A DNA stretch of 26,261 nt from Gammaproteobacteria bacterium UBA4421. Its GTDB lineage: Bacteria; Pseudomonadota; Gammaproteobacteria; Pseudomonadales; Azotimanducaceae. Positions 1 through 8,590 of this stretch are shown here, one piece after another. Under the pieces are notes generated by a model. The model made no database searches, had not been told where the DNA came from, and saw only the letters and a list, made by a program, of their open reading frames with translations. The stretch's first letter is position 1. Each line of letters starts with the position of its first letter. The stretch covers positions 1 to 26,261 of the forward strand of contig DGQF01000041.1 in the NCBI GenBank assembly GCA_002389675.1. Direction: 5' to 3'. Both the position numbers and the translations under genes were made by a program.

Positions 1-1650
1 CTGCGGTGCATCAGGTGCAGCCGCAAGAGTGGCTGGAGCTTCAGCAACCGGTTCTTCGCCGCCACCACCACCACCAATGGTCAAGCCGCCGTGAGAAATA
101 TCATCCCAGTAAAAAGACACGGCTTCGCCCACACCTGCAGTACCGAAGTTCCAAAAAATAACAAATTTGCCATAAGACGCGAACGGATCAATGGCCCCCG
201 CAGCAGGATTAGCCATATCAAAATAAAGGGTTTCCCAATTCTGAGACACGGTCGTTACTGCATCAGCCTCAACAAAGACATCGCTATTATCCGCTTGCTC
301 AAGCTTCAGCTTAACGGTTCTACCTGCCTCAGGACTCCAGAACTTAACCGAAACGATGGGGTCACCCGCCGTTAGGTTCAATACAAATTCAGGTGCAGCC
401 TCGAGGCCCGCCACAACCCAAGACCCGCCCCAGACTTCAGCAGCTGCGTCTTTCTGAGAGGCCAATACTCGGTTGCTAGGATCTGTCGGATCGACAACTA
501 CCGCTGTCGCCGCTGCCGTTCGCCCTGAATCACCATCAGGACCAAAATCAGCAAAAACGAAGGCGGCTGTTGGGTCTTCAAAAGTCAGTTGCGTGACCTC
601 TTCTGAGCCACAATCAACACCGCCAACCCCACCGTGGGTAACATCGTCCCAATAGAAAGACTGAGCACTACCGGTGCCGGCAGTACCGAAATCGTAGAAC
701 AGGACAACTTTTTCATAGTCGACAAAAGGGTCGATCGCGCCCGCAGCGGGCTGCGACATATCAAAGGTGAGCACTTCCCATTCGCCGCTGGCGGTAGTCA
801 ATGCATCTGCCTCAACAAAGATTGATGCATCGTTCAAATCTTCAAACTTTAATTTTACCGTCTTTCCCGGTGCAGGGCTCCAAAACCTAACCGAAACAAA
901 GGGGTCGCCGTCGGTCAAGCTGATACTCTTATCCGCAGCTGTTTCTGTCCCCTCAATCACCAAAGAGCCACCCCATACCTCTGCAGCTGCATCCTTTTGC
1001 GAGGCCACAACCATGCTCCCGCCTAACACCGGATCATCAACTAACATGGAAGCAGCGGCTGTTCGGCCACCGTCTAAATCGGGGCCAAAATCGATCAAAG
1101 TGTAGGTCTGGCCAGCATCTTCAAAATCCCAAACGGTTTGCTCTGGCAGCTCACAAATTTCCGCGCATCCTTCAATGCAATAGGTCAGGGTGGATCCGTC
1201 GGTGGACTCTGTAATCGGATCCGCAACTTCGCCGCTTCGATCCTCTAATTGAATCGAAAATGAAACCTCGCCCTCGGTATCGGTTTCGGTCATCGCCCGC
1301 GTCGCAGTCCAAGTTAAATTGCCACCCTCCACCGTAGCCGGCTGGCCGCCAATCAACACCACGGGAGTCATGACGGTCTCGCTGGTTTCGAAACGCAGCA
1401 AAACAACCTCATCCAGCGCAACCGATTCTGACAGGTCAGCATTGTTAACAATGGTTACCGACACTGCGGCCGGGGGTACACCGTCCGGACCCGGAGTCGC
1501 ATTTGTGTTTTCAGTGATTTTGTCGTCGCTGCCGCCACTACACGCGCCCAGCAATAAGGCGCTGGATAACGCCAGCCAGCGACCGATCCGCTTAGTAGTT
1601 GAAAACCGGAGTGGCGAACTCTCGGGTTGAAGCAATGAATGGCTTTGCAT
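1..1650 (-). CDS. Outer-membrane lipoprotein with tandem glycan-binding-like domains (C-terminus beyond window)
   Basis: The gene reads leftwards from an ATG at 1650, preceded by an AGGGGA ribosome site, and stays open for 550 codons to the window edge, so the C-terminus is missing. Residues about 21-37 form a lipoprotein signal ending in the lipobox LLGAC. Cys37 is followed by Ser, which favours outer-membrane sorting. Residues about 58-150 look like a bacterial Ig-like module. Two homologous domains follow (174-341 and 355-522), each with the FED, DFGPD, GGRTAAA-like, VASQKDAAAEVWGGS and FYWDD motifs, then a Gly-rich and Ala/Pro-rich linker. I see no catalytic motif. The gene is divergent from a GH16 glucanase and sits beside a TonB receptor. 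I infer a surface glycan-binding protein functionally like SusE/SusF; the domain family itself is not identified with certainty. Confidence 0.85.
   Translation of the reverse strand, partial: MQSHSLLQPESSPLRFSTTKRIGRWLALSSALLLGACSGGSDDKITENTNATPGPDGVPPAAVSVTIVNNADLSESVALDEVVLLRFETSETVMTPVVLIGGQPATVEGGNLTWTATRAMTETDTEGEVSFSIQLEDRSGEVADPITESTDGSTLTYCIEGCAEICELPEQTVWDFEDAGQTYTLIDFGPDLDGGRTAAASMLVDDPVLGGSMVVASQKDAAAEVWGGSLVIEGTETAADKSISLTDGDPFVSVRFWSPAPGKTVKLKFEDLNDASIFVEADALTTASGEWEVLTFDMSQPAAGAIDPFVDYEKVVLFYDFGTAGTGSAQSFYWDDVTHGGVGGVDCGSEEVTQLTFEDPTAAFVFADFGPDGDSGRTAAATAVVVDPTDPSNRVLASQKDAAAEVWGGSWVVAGLEAAPEFVLNLTAGDPIVSVKFWSPEAGRTVKLKLEQADNSDVFVEADAVTTVSQNWETLYFDMANPAAGAIDPFASYGKFVIFWNFGTAGVGEAVSFYWDDISHGGLTIGGGGGGEEPVAEAPATLAAAPDAPQ
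85..588 (-). repeat. Tandem domain repeat B of the lipoprotein gene
   Basis: This is the second copy, again 168 codons (residues 355-522), from LTFED to FYWDDISHGG. The central VASQKDAAAEVWGGS block is identical in both copies. The copies are separated by only 13 residues containing a Cys. A further copy could lie beyond position 1. Confidence 0.8.
628..1131 (-). repeat. Tandem domain repeat A of the lipoprotein gene
   Basis: This is the first copy of an intragenic repeat, 168 codons (residues 174-341). It runs from the WDFED motif to FYWDDVTHGG. It matches repeat B motif for motif and has exactly the same length, so there is no net indel between the copies. Confidence 0.8.
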
Positions 1651-1678
1651 AACGTCCCCTGTGAAACATAGTTGGAGC

Positions 1679-1693
1679 ATCCCTAGCAGGGAT
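1679..1693 (-). promoter_or_regulatory. Small hairpin in the leader of the lipoprotein gene
   Basis: ATCCCT-AGC-AGGGAT is a perfect 6-bp stem with a 3-nt loop, 28 bases upstream of the lipoprotein ATG. The rest of the 216-bp divergent interval (1651-1866) shows no convincing sigma-70 promoter for either gene. A T-run follows on the plus strand, but no plus-strand gene precedes it, so a terminator role is not supported. Confidence 0.35.
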
Positions 1694-1866
1694 TTTTAAC
1701 GTTCGGATTTTGTCCTGCCGCATTCAAGACCTCCAGCCAGATTCGTTGAATCGGTCAAATTATGCGATAAGTAGGAAAAGCGGGGCACGATTTCATGCAA
1801 GAGAAACAGTACCATAATTTCCGTCCCTGAAATGAACACTAGGTAAGCAAGGTCGGCTTCAACACT

Positions 1867-3591
1867 ATGACGCTATTTCTCAGTCCCCCAAGACAACAAT
1901 CGTTCGCTCTGTTGCTGATCATCTTTGTATTGCAAGGTTGCGGAGGCGGGGGGTCTGGATCAAACCCGTCGGCACCAGTGGCCGCTCCCGACCAAACAGC
2001 GCCCGTCATTACCCTCAACGGAAACACTGCGTTACAAATCGCCGGCGATGAAACCTACGAAGAGTTGGGCGCAACCGCCCAAGACAGCGTCGACGGTCAA
2101 GTTGACGTCGAAATTAGCGGCGTAGTTGGCAACAACAGCGGCACCTATGAGGTGACCTACTCAGCCACTGATGCTGCCGGCAATCGCAGCGAGGTCACTC
2201 GAACCGTGGAGCGCTTGGAAATGCCTGACGATTCACAAACCCTTGTCGTGCTAGAACAAGCACTTGCAGGGCCTGCTTGGGATCTCGGGTTTAACGCTTA
2301 CGACGAGGGTATCGAGTTCAACACTTGTGAGAATGACGGTGGCGACGGCTGCCCGAACATTACGTGGGGAACAGCAACGGATTCACAACGAGGTGCTGTA
2401 CTGGAAATCATCCATTCCAACGCCGGGCAAAATGCTGGATTTTTTATCAAGACCTCTCAACCTCTGGATCTAAGGGCCTACGCAGGTGGAACCCTGCAAT
2501 TTGACGTTAAAGTGCTTAGCGGGGACAGCCGCTTTGCAATGAAAGTCGACTGCGTTTTCCCTTGCAGTTCAGGCACCGTGGACCTTGGCGACTTGGCGCC
2601 AGGTGACGAAAATGGGTGGACCTCGGTAAGCGTTGAAGTCAACACTTTGGTTGCTCAAGATCTTGAATTAAGCCAAGTAGATACTGGCATCGTAATCTGG
2701 GCAGCCAACTTCACCAGCACTCGATTTCTTCTGGACAATGTCCGTTGGGTCGCCAACCCCGAAGGACCAATCACAGACACCCCATCAGGCGGTGGCAGCG
2801 ACTTTGTCAATCCGGGCTATGGCGGGTATGAAAGTCCGTTGACCTACGACAATTTCGAATTGGTGTGGTCTGATGAATTCACCGACACCGTTATTAACCA
2901 GCAAGATTGGAACTTTGAAATCGGACGAGGCTCCGGAGGCTGGGGCAACAATGAACTCCAGTACTATCAACGCGACAATACAACGCTGCTCGACGGCCTG
3001 CTGGTGATTGAAGCGCGCCAGGAGGATTTTTCCGGGGCGCAGTACACATCATCACGCCTAACAACTCAGGACAAGTTTGAATTCCGTTATGGTCGCGTTG
3101 ACGTGCGCGCAGCACTGCCCAGGGGTCAAGGTCTGTGGCCCGCATTGTGGATGCTAGGTGCTAACTTCCCAGAGATCGGATGGCCGATGAGCGGAGAAAT
3201 TGACATCATGGAGATGATCGGCGGCGCGGGGCGGGAAAACACTGTTTATGGGACCGCGCACTGGAACAATGGAGGGCCCTCTGCGGCTTACGCTCCGGTA
3301 AACTTTGGTAGTCCAACTCAAAGCCCGGCTGGTGAACCGAACTTTTCTCAGCGTTTCCACGTTTTTAGCATTTTGTGGAGCGCAAACGAAATCACCTGGC
3401 TTGTCGACAATGAGGCGTATCACACGATGGCATTAGACAACAGCGTCGATTTGGCACCTTTGCGAGAACAATTTTTTCTAATCTTTAATGTCGCGGTGGG
3501 CGGCAACTGGCCAGGGTCGCCAAATAGCAATACCCAATTTCCGCAGCGCATGCTTGTAGACTACGTCAGAGTCTTCCAAAGCGCGCCCTAG
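1867..3591 (+). CDS. GH16 endo-beta-1,3-glucanase (laminarinase-like) lipoprotein
   Basis: This is a 574-residue secreted glucanase. The lipoprotein signal ends in LQGC with Cys25 and is followed by a Gly-rich tether. Residues about 43-117 resemble a DUF5011/Ig-like domain (APVITLNG, AGDETYEELGA, SGTYEVTYSATDAAGN). Residues about 125-295 look like the Exop_C type of beta-sandwich binding module seen in glucan hydrolases. Residues about 325-573 are the GH16 domain, with WSDEF, NNELQYY, GLWPALWMLG and the active site GEIDIMEMIG. In that motif Glu444 is the expected nucleophile, Asp446 the assisting residue and Glu449 the acid/base. GH16 enzymes with EIDIME cut beta-1,3-glucans such as laminarin. 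The ribosome site before the ATG is weak. The TAG stop overlaps the stop of the converging halogenase gene. Confidence 0.93.
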   Translation: MTLFLSPPRQQSFALLLIIFVLQGCGGGGSGSNPSAPVAAPDQTAPVITLNGNTALQIAGDETYEELGATAQDSVDGQVDVEISGVVGNNSGTYEVTYSATDAAGNRSEVTRTVERLEMPDDSQTLVVLEQALAGPAWDLGFNAYDEGIEFNTCENDGGDGCPNITWGTATDSQRGAVLEIIHSNAGQNAGFFIKTSQPLDLRAYAGGTLQFDVKVLSGDSRFAMKVDCVFPCSSGTVDLGDLAPGDENGWTSVSVEVNTLVAQDLELSQVDTGIVIWAANFTSTRFLLDNVRWVANPEGPITDTPSGGGSDFVNPGYGGYESPLTYDNFELVWSDEFTDTVINQQDWNFEIGRGSGGWGNNELQYYQRDNTTLLDGLLVIEARQEDFSGAQYTSSRLTTQDKFEFRYGRVDVRAALPRGQGLWPALWMLGANFPEIGWPMSGEIDIMEMIGGAGRENTVYGTAHWNNGGPSAAYAPVNFGSPTQSPAGEPNFSQRFHVFSILWSANEITWLVDNEAYHTMALDNSVDLAPLREQFFLIFNVAVGGNWPGSPNSNTQFPQRMLVDYVRVFQSAP

Positions 3592-5081
3592 TTTTTGCTC
3601 AAGTTACCCGGGCAATACTGCGCAACGAAATCGGCATGCTTGGGCATGTTAACCAACGCCTGGTCTACTTTAGCGCGCTGCACAGCCATAAATTGTTCGA
3701 ACTCCGCCGCCTGCATCATGTCGACAATGGGATGGTAGGTTTTCGGTAGGATGCCCTGGCCCATCATCACCTGGGTCCAGCTGTTTTCACCGAATACGTC
3801 CCCCTGCTTTTGGAAAACGTTACCGGTCTCGCGGAAGAGATCCAAGCGATGCTGCAATGCCTCCGGCACGCTCATATGTGCCAAATCCGACCAAAATGGT
3901 GATTCATCTCGCCGATTCAGATGATAATGCATAATAATAAAATCGCGGATGAACAGAAATTCTTCACTCATTTGGCGATTGAACTCATCCTCATCGGCTT
4001 GCCTAATCCCCATGGACGGAAACATTTGCATCAGACGTATAATGCCCCTTTGGATCAGATGTATGCTGGTGGATTCCATAGGCTCTAAGAAGCCTGCGGC
4101 CAAACCCAGGGCAACACAATTTTTGGCCCAGTGCTTGACCCGCTGACCGGTGCGGAATTTAATCACTCTGGGTTCAGTCAACACGCGGCCTTCAACTGAG
4201 TTTAAAAGCTGATGTCGCGCCTCGTCGTCACTCAGACTGTTGGCATCAAAAACCAGTCCATTACCGACTCGGTGCTGAAGCGGAATCTGCCATTGCCACC
4301 CAGCGCTACGCGCGATGGCTCGGGTATAAGGGACAGACGGACGCACCGCCTCGGTTTGGACGGCAACCGCACGGTTACACGGCAACCACTGAGACCAATC
4401 GTCAAACGCAGTGCCCAGCGTCTTATCTGCCAGCAAGCCATAAAACCCACTACAATCAATAAAAAAATCGCCGTTAATGCGGGTTCCGCTCTCTAGTATC
4501 ACCTCTTTTATAAAGCCGCTGGCATGCTGGCCTACCGACACTATTTTGCCCTCAACCCTTTTGACCCCAGCGCGCTGCGCTAAAGACCTGAGAAATTGAG
4601 CATACTCAGTAGCATCAATATGATAGGCATAATTTAACGGATTTTGGCTAGATAGACTAAACCGATTGTCTTGCAGAGCCATCATTTCAGGGGAATATCG
4701 CCCATACGGGTGACTCATCCCTTGAACTGAGCCACGCGTCCAAAAATGCTGGAATCCCGCTGCCCAGCAGCCCTGGCCCGTATAACCAAACGAATGTACA
4801 TAATCGTGATCAGCCCGCAGCCAACCCTCAAAGGATATGCCCAGCTTAAAAGTCCCATTTACGCGGGCCATGAATTCCGCCTCATCGATTTTTAATAAAC
4901 GATGTAGCGTTAAAAATGTTGGTATGGTGGCTTCACCGACGCCAATTGTACCGATGGCATCAGACTCGATCAGCGTAATATCTAAATTAGCACCAATCAA
5001 TCGCGAGACCGCTGCAGCCGCCATCCAACCTGCGGTACCACCGCCGACGATAACAACTTTGTTTATCTGGTTTGAATTCAA
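3588..5081 (-). CDS. FAD-dependent tryptophan-halogenase family protein (first copy)
   Basis: This is a 497-residue flavin-dependent halogenase-fold protein. The FAD-binding GGGTAGW lies at residues 13-19. Lys79 falls in GTFKLG at the position of the catalytic lysine of PrnA. The family signature WxWxIP is intact at 262-267 (WQWQIP). FLEPMESTSI at 331-340 holds the Glu/Ser of the active site. The start is TTG at 5081, chosen because AGGAGGG lies 8 bases upstream and no ATG is better placed. It is the last gene of the halogenase-SapC-cupin series, 19 bp after the cupin gene. Family members in TonB-receptor loci have no established substrate, so free tryptophan should not be assumed. The protein has no signal peptide and is probably cytoplasmic. 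Confidence 0.9.
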   Translation of the reverse strand: MNSNQINKVVIVGGGTAGWMAAAAVSRLIGANLDITLIESDAIGTIGVGEATIPTFLTLHRLLKIDEAEFMARVNGTFKLGISFEGWLRADHDYVHSFGYTGQGCWAAGFQHFWTRGSVQGMSHPYGRYSPEMMALQDNRFSLSSQNPLNYAYHIDATEYAQFLRSLAQRAGVKRVEGKIVSVGQHASGFIKEVILESGTRINGDFFIDCSGFYGLLADKTLGTAFDDWSQWLPCNRAVAVQTEAVRPSVPYTRAIARSAGWQWQIPLQHRVGNGLVFDANSLSDDEARHQLLNSVEGRVLTEPRVIKFRTGQRVKHWAKNCVALGLAAGFLEPMESTSIHLIQRGIIRLMQMFPSMGIRQADEDEFNRQMSEEFLFIRDFIIMHYHLNRRDESPFWSDLAHMSVPEALQHRLDLFRETGNVFQKQGDVFGENSWTQVMMGQGILPKTYHPIVDMMQAAEFEQFMAVQRAKVDQALVNMPKHADFVAQYCPGNLSKN

Positions 5082-5100
5082 TGACCTAACCCTCCTGTCC

Positions 5101-6096
5101 TTACGATTTCAAACGCTCACGCAACAAAGCACGCAGGTTTTGCGCCTGCGATTCATCCAGAGCAGCCAGAATGCCACGCGCTTCCTCTGGAATATGAGCA
5201 AACCGGGCGAGCGAGGCGTCAAAAACATAATGATCCAAAAGGCCCCGCCAGTGGGCGCGTTCATGATGAGGTAAATCCTTCAAACCCAGCAAAGCATGCA
5301 ACAAAACATTTAGCGGCGCCCCCAAATAAGCAGGGCTGTCACGCCACCAATAATTAACCAAGACATTAAATGAGCCGGTCGCCTCAACATGATGCCACCA
5401 CATTGACGGCACAACCAAGGCATCTCCGGGAGCAAGTTCGATGGTAGTAGCCGCGGCCAACGCGGCACTAAAACGTGGGAACCGACTAAAATCAGGAGCC
5501 GCAAAATCAACCAGACTTATCGGTTGGCCTGCCGGCGTGAATTCCACAGGCCCTACATATAAATTATCTATTTGATCTGGAGGAAACAACGTCACGGTGC
5601 GGTGGCCGCTGACCGCGACCATCAAATTACTGGGGAAGTCAAAATGAGCCGCAACCGTTGTGCGTCTACCAAACCAGATACTGACCAGAGGATTAAGGTG
5701 CTCAAGAGCTAGATCATTGTCAGCTCTGAAGCCTGGCATCCAGTGATCAACGTTTGTTGAACCAACATACAACGTTGAAGGTTGCGAACCGGTTTTTTCC
5801 GCTGCAATTTCTTGCAATGCAGTTTGAATACTTAATCTGACTCGGTCAAAGTTGAACCCACTCAGGTCATCTGTATAGAAAATTCGCCCGCCAGCATCGG
5901 GCGCAACGCGCAACGCCGTCACGGGATTACCCGAGTCAAATTGGGCCAGATAGCGCATGATCTCCTCATCAGAGGCACCCGCGCGAGCCACTGACGGCCA
6001 CCCGCCGGCAAGCCCTTTCAACAACGTCGGCTCGGACGCTTTGAGCACCGCGTCAGTCAACCGCGGATCAAAGTTGCCCACATCAGCCTCGCGCAT
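5101..6096 (-). CDS. Cupin-like (JmjC/cupin_8) Fe(II)/2-oxoglutarate dioxygenase-type protein
   Basis: This is a 331-residue protein with the double-stranded beta-helix signature of JmjC-like hydroxylases. The iron-binding HxD is His151-Phe-Asp153 (AAHFDFPSNL), and the distal His is 235 in VPSMWWHHVEAT, after the ELAPGDALVVP strand. GHRTVTLFPP is another hallmark of the cupin_8 group. The family hydroxylates proteins or small molecules, and the target here is unknown. The gene starts 17 bp after the SapC stop, with no clear ribosome site for the ATG at 6096, so coupling to SapC translation is plausible. Its place between SapC and a halogenase is the recurrent order in TonB-receptor-linked clusters. 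Confidence 0.87.
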   Translation of the reverse strand: MREADVGNFDPRLTDAVLKASEPTLLKGLAGGWPSVARAGASDEEIMRYLAQFDSGNPVTALRVAPDAGGRIFYTDDLSGFNFDRVRLSIQTALQEIAAEKTGSQPSTLYVGSTNVDHWMPGFRADNDLALEHLNPLVSIWFGRRTTVAAHFDFPSNLMVAVSGHRTVTLFPPDQIDNLYVGPVEFTPAGQPISLVDFAAPDFSRFPRFSAALAAATTIELAPGDALVVPSMWWHHVEATGSFNVLVNYWWRDSPAYLGAPLNVLLHALLGLKDLPHHERAHWRGLLDHYVFDASLARFAHIPEEARGILAALDESQAQNLRALLRERLKS

Positions 6097-6113
6097 TGGC
6101 CCAACCAGTGCGG

Positions 6114-6857
6114 CTAAACATCTGCCGTCGGACGACCGGCATTGCGCCTGGCAATCAACGCTCGTAATTGCGAAAAAGAAGCCAACTGCATAAAAATCGC
6201 CTGAAGATACCCTTGCTTATTTAACGACGCCAGGGTGTCACCGGGCAACTTGTACAGCACTTCCTCGGCAATAGTGTAGAAAGTGTCTAACTTACATTGA
6301 GCGCCATCGATAAAGGTAATTTCTAAAGTAAACGATTCGATTAAATTATGCGCCAGCAGAGCTGCGACAAATTGACTCCCATGCGCTAGGCCTTGATGCA
6401 GATTCTCCAGTTTTTCGATCGCCGTTTTTAGAAATTGAGTTTGGCCTCCCCGCTCATCAAACAAGCGCTCTCCGCTCACGCTACTTAATTTTGGGTGATC
6501 CATATCAATCGATACCATTGCACTTGGTTCGGGGTCACCCGGTGCAGCTGGTGGCGGGCGAGCAATTAAAAATGGCTGACGGCTCACGCTCAGTGGAATA
6601 TAAGTCGCTTGCCATGCATCGTCCTTCAAAAATAGATTTTGCTCAGGTTCAAAACCAAACAAAGCGACTGGATAAAACTGACCGGTCTGCGCGTCCTTTG
6701 TGAAAAAAATCGGATAACAGGACTGCACATCGCGAAATTCCATAGGAAAGGTCGGTGAGTACATCACCGAATCGCCGAGTTGAGGACTGTATGTGGTGAT
6801 CACCCCGAGTTGCTGATGCTTCTCGGCGTTAAGAATCTGAAAATTTTGTGCGGTCAT
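6114..6857 (-). CDS. SapC family protein
   Basis: This is a 247-residue protein of the SapC family (Pfam PF07277), recognised from the VMYSPTFPMEFRDVQSCYPIFF region, the ALFGFEPEQNLFL strand, the ERLFDERGG motif and the C-terminal MQLASFSQLRALIARRN helix. The family is named after a Campylobacter S-layer-associated protein, but its biochemical role is not established. In marine Proteobacteria it occurs beside TonB receptors and tryptophan halogenases. No signal peptide or membrane segment is visible. The ATG has AGGGAG about 9 bases upstream, and the gene follows the second halogenase by 33 bp, so an operon is likely. Confidence 0.88.
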   Translation of the reverse strand: MTAQNFQILNAEKHQQLGVITTYSPQLGDSVMYSPTFPMEFRDVQSCYPIFFTKDAQTGQFYPVALFGFEPEQNLFLKDDAWQATYIPLSVSRQPFLIARPPPAAPGDPEPSAMVSIDMDHPKLSSVSGERLFDERGGQTQFLKTAIEKLENLHQGLAHGSQFVAALLAHNLIESFTLEITFIDGAQCKLDTFYTIAEEVLYKLPGDTLASLNKQGYLQAIFMQLASFSQLRALIARRNAGRPTADV

Positions 6858-6890
6858 GCCAGTGGCTCCCTACGACTCAACGGTCGAGGT

Positions 6891-8459
6891 TTAGAGGGTT
6901 TGAAATCCATACTCAACTACCTTATCGAGCAATGCCCGGTTCGACGGCATCGATTGTTGGAATTTTGCTTGCTGGGCCGCGCTTTCAGCAAACAAACGCC
7001 CGGCCCAATCCGTCGATTTATTTTGAGAACGACGGTCAGTGCTTGCCACCGCCGTCGAAAACCCCATGCCATAAAGGACATATTGGAAGCTTGCAGATGG
7101 GAAAAGATCGTCAACGTTAACTGCTTCATGATGCCAGGGTGCTTGATGCCGCCACCGGGCCAAATTCTCTCGCAAAGACTCAGGCTGAGTGGTGCGCAGT
7201 CGATGATCCTTCCAGTATTGACTGTCTTGGCGCTCACTCACCGCATAATGCAGCTTGAGAAAATCGATGATGCTGCTCCATTGCTGACTAAATTTTCGGT
7301 TGAATCGCTTTGCAATGACATCCATAACGGTTCGATTTGAAGGAAGCTCCTCAGCAACAAACCCCGCAAATTTTTCCACAAGCACCAACGCAGATGCTTC
7401 CAGAGGCTCAATAAAGCCCGCCGACATACCAATAGCAACACAATTTTTATGCCAGAATTTAGCGCGATATCCTGGTTGAAAATTGATTTGCCTAGGACTG
7501 AGATTTTTTGTGATCTCAGCAGGGGCAAGCGATCCAAGATAATCACGCATAGCAATCTCGGCATGATCAACCGAAACATGATGAGACGAAAATACATACC
7601 CAACACCGCGACGGGTAGGTAATCCGATATTCCATATCCAGCCAGCAGATTGCGCGGTGGCCAGCGTCGCCGAAGCAATCGGCGCCTGTGGATCCGGATA
7701 ATCCAGCTGCACCGCCAAGGCGGTGTCATTGAATAATATATGGTCCTGAGCGACCAGATCTATGCCGTAATGGTCGCCCAACAACAATGCGCGCGAACCG
7801 CTGCAGTCGATAAAAAGATCGCCCGATATGGCCCCCAAGCTGTCCGTTTCCAATGAGGCGATATCACCGGTGGGTGAAGCATTCACACTGATCACTCGGG
7901 TACTCAGGTGACGCACTCCAAGCACCGTTGTGGCGTGTTTGCGCAAAAACCCAGCGAACTTGCCCGCATCGAGGTGGTAACCATAGTTCGCGTTGAACGC
8001 ATATTCAGGCGTGGTGATGTCTTTTGGCGCCAAGTCACCGGCCAACAAGCTGGCCTGCGGACATACCGATTCCGCAAAATCTGCATCAGGGCGCGTTTCG
8101 CGCCACCACAGGGCTGGATTCGCTTCCTGATAACGATGGGGTATCGTAAAAGGGTGCGCGTAAGTATCTCCAGCGCCGCAACGCCAGCTTTTAAAAAAAG
8201 TACCTTGCTTGAAGCTGGCATCACACTCGCGGATAAAATCCGTTTCGCGTACACCAATTTTTTTTAACGTATTTCGCATCGAGGGCCACGTGCCCTCACC
8301 CACACCAAGCGTTGGCACATCGGGGGACTCCAACAGCGTCACACTGAACGACTTTTCACTGCGTTGTTGAACGCAATGCTCCGCAGCAATAACAGCGGCA
8401 GTAAGCCACCCGGCCGTGCCTCCGCCGAGAATTACAATATCCTTTATTGGACTACTCAT
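6891..8459 (-). CDS. FAD-dependent tryptophan-halogenase family protein (second copy, variant WxW motif)
   Basis: This is a 522-residue halogenase-like flavoprotein when started at the ATG at 8459. GGGTAGW lies at residues 12-18 and the expected lysine is Lys84 in DASFKQG. The WxWxIP signature reads WIWNIGLP at 274-281, two residues longer before the proline. The active-site strand reads FIEPLEASAL, with Glu-Ala-Ser in place of Glu-Ser-Thr in the other copy. It is clearly diverged from the 3588-5081 protein. An in-frame TTG at 8483 has AGGTG 8 bases upstream and would add eight residues; the ATG fits the usual distance to the FAD motif better, so the start is uncertain. It is the first gene after the receptor terminator. 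Confidence 0.88.
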   Translation of the reverse strand: MSSPIKDIVILGGGTAGWLTAAVIAAEHCVQQRSEKSFSVTLLESPDVPTLGVGEGTWPSMRNTLKKIGVRETDFIRECDASFKQGTFFKSWRCGAGDTYAHPFTIPHRYQEANPALWWRETRPDADFAESVCPQASLLAGDLAPKDITTPEYAFNANYGYHLDAGKFAGFLRKHATTVLGVRHLSTRVISVNASPTGDIASLETDSLGAISGDLFIDCSGSRALLLGDHYGIDLVAQDHILFNDTALAVQLDYPDPQAPIASATLATAQSAGWIWNIGLPTRRGVGYVFSSHHVSVDHAEIAMRDYLGSLAPAEITKNLSPRQINFQPGYRAKFWHKNCVAIGMSAGFIEPLEASALVLVEKFAGFVAEELPSNRTVMDVIAKRFNRKFSQQWSSIIDFLKLHYAVSERQDSQYWKDHRLRTTQPESLRENLARWRHQAPWHHEAVNVDDLFPSASFQYVLYGMGFSTAVASTDRRSQNKSTDWAGRLFAESAAQQAKFQQSMPSNRALLDKVVEYGFQTL

Positions 8460-8533
8460 TTCGCGCCATAGTATCTTTTTCAACCAAAGTGCACCTGCCA
8501 GCGCCCGGCTCCAAGCGACGACTCTAGCAGGCT

Positions 8534-8564
8534 AAACGAAAAGAAGCCGCTATTTGCGGCTTCT
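8534..8564 (-). terminator. Intrinsic terminator after the TonB-dependent receptor gene
   Basis: A perfect 9-bp stem, AGAAGCCGC with loop AAATA and GCGGCTTCT, is followed on the minus strand by TTTCGTTT. It lies 27 bp past the receptor stop and about 80 bp before the next gene. It should limit read-through from the receptor gene into the halogenase-SapC-cupin genes. Confidence 0.8.
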
Positions 8565-8590
8565 GTCGAACACGTTTTAATACTTTACGT

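Noticed and set aside
58..80. Short GCC/CCA tandem run as a CRISPR or microsatellite element
   Set aside because: It encodes a Gly-rich linker in the lipoprotein; there are no spacers or repeated units beyond codon repetition.
91..1630. Several plus-strand reading frames opposite the lipoprotein gene
   Set aside because: They are antisense to a continuous 550-codon gene with a lipobox and repeated domains, and they show no family motifs or ribosome sites.
1679..1700. Hairpin plus T-run as a plus-strand terminator
   Set aside because: There is no plus-strand gene to terminate; the nearest gene runs the other way, so it is listed only as a leader hairpin.
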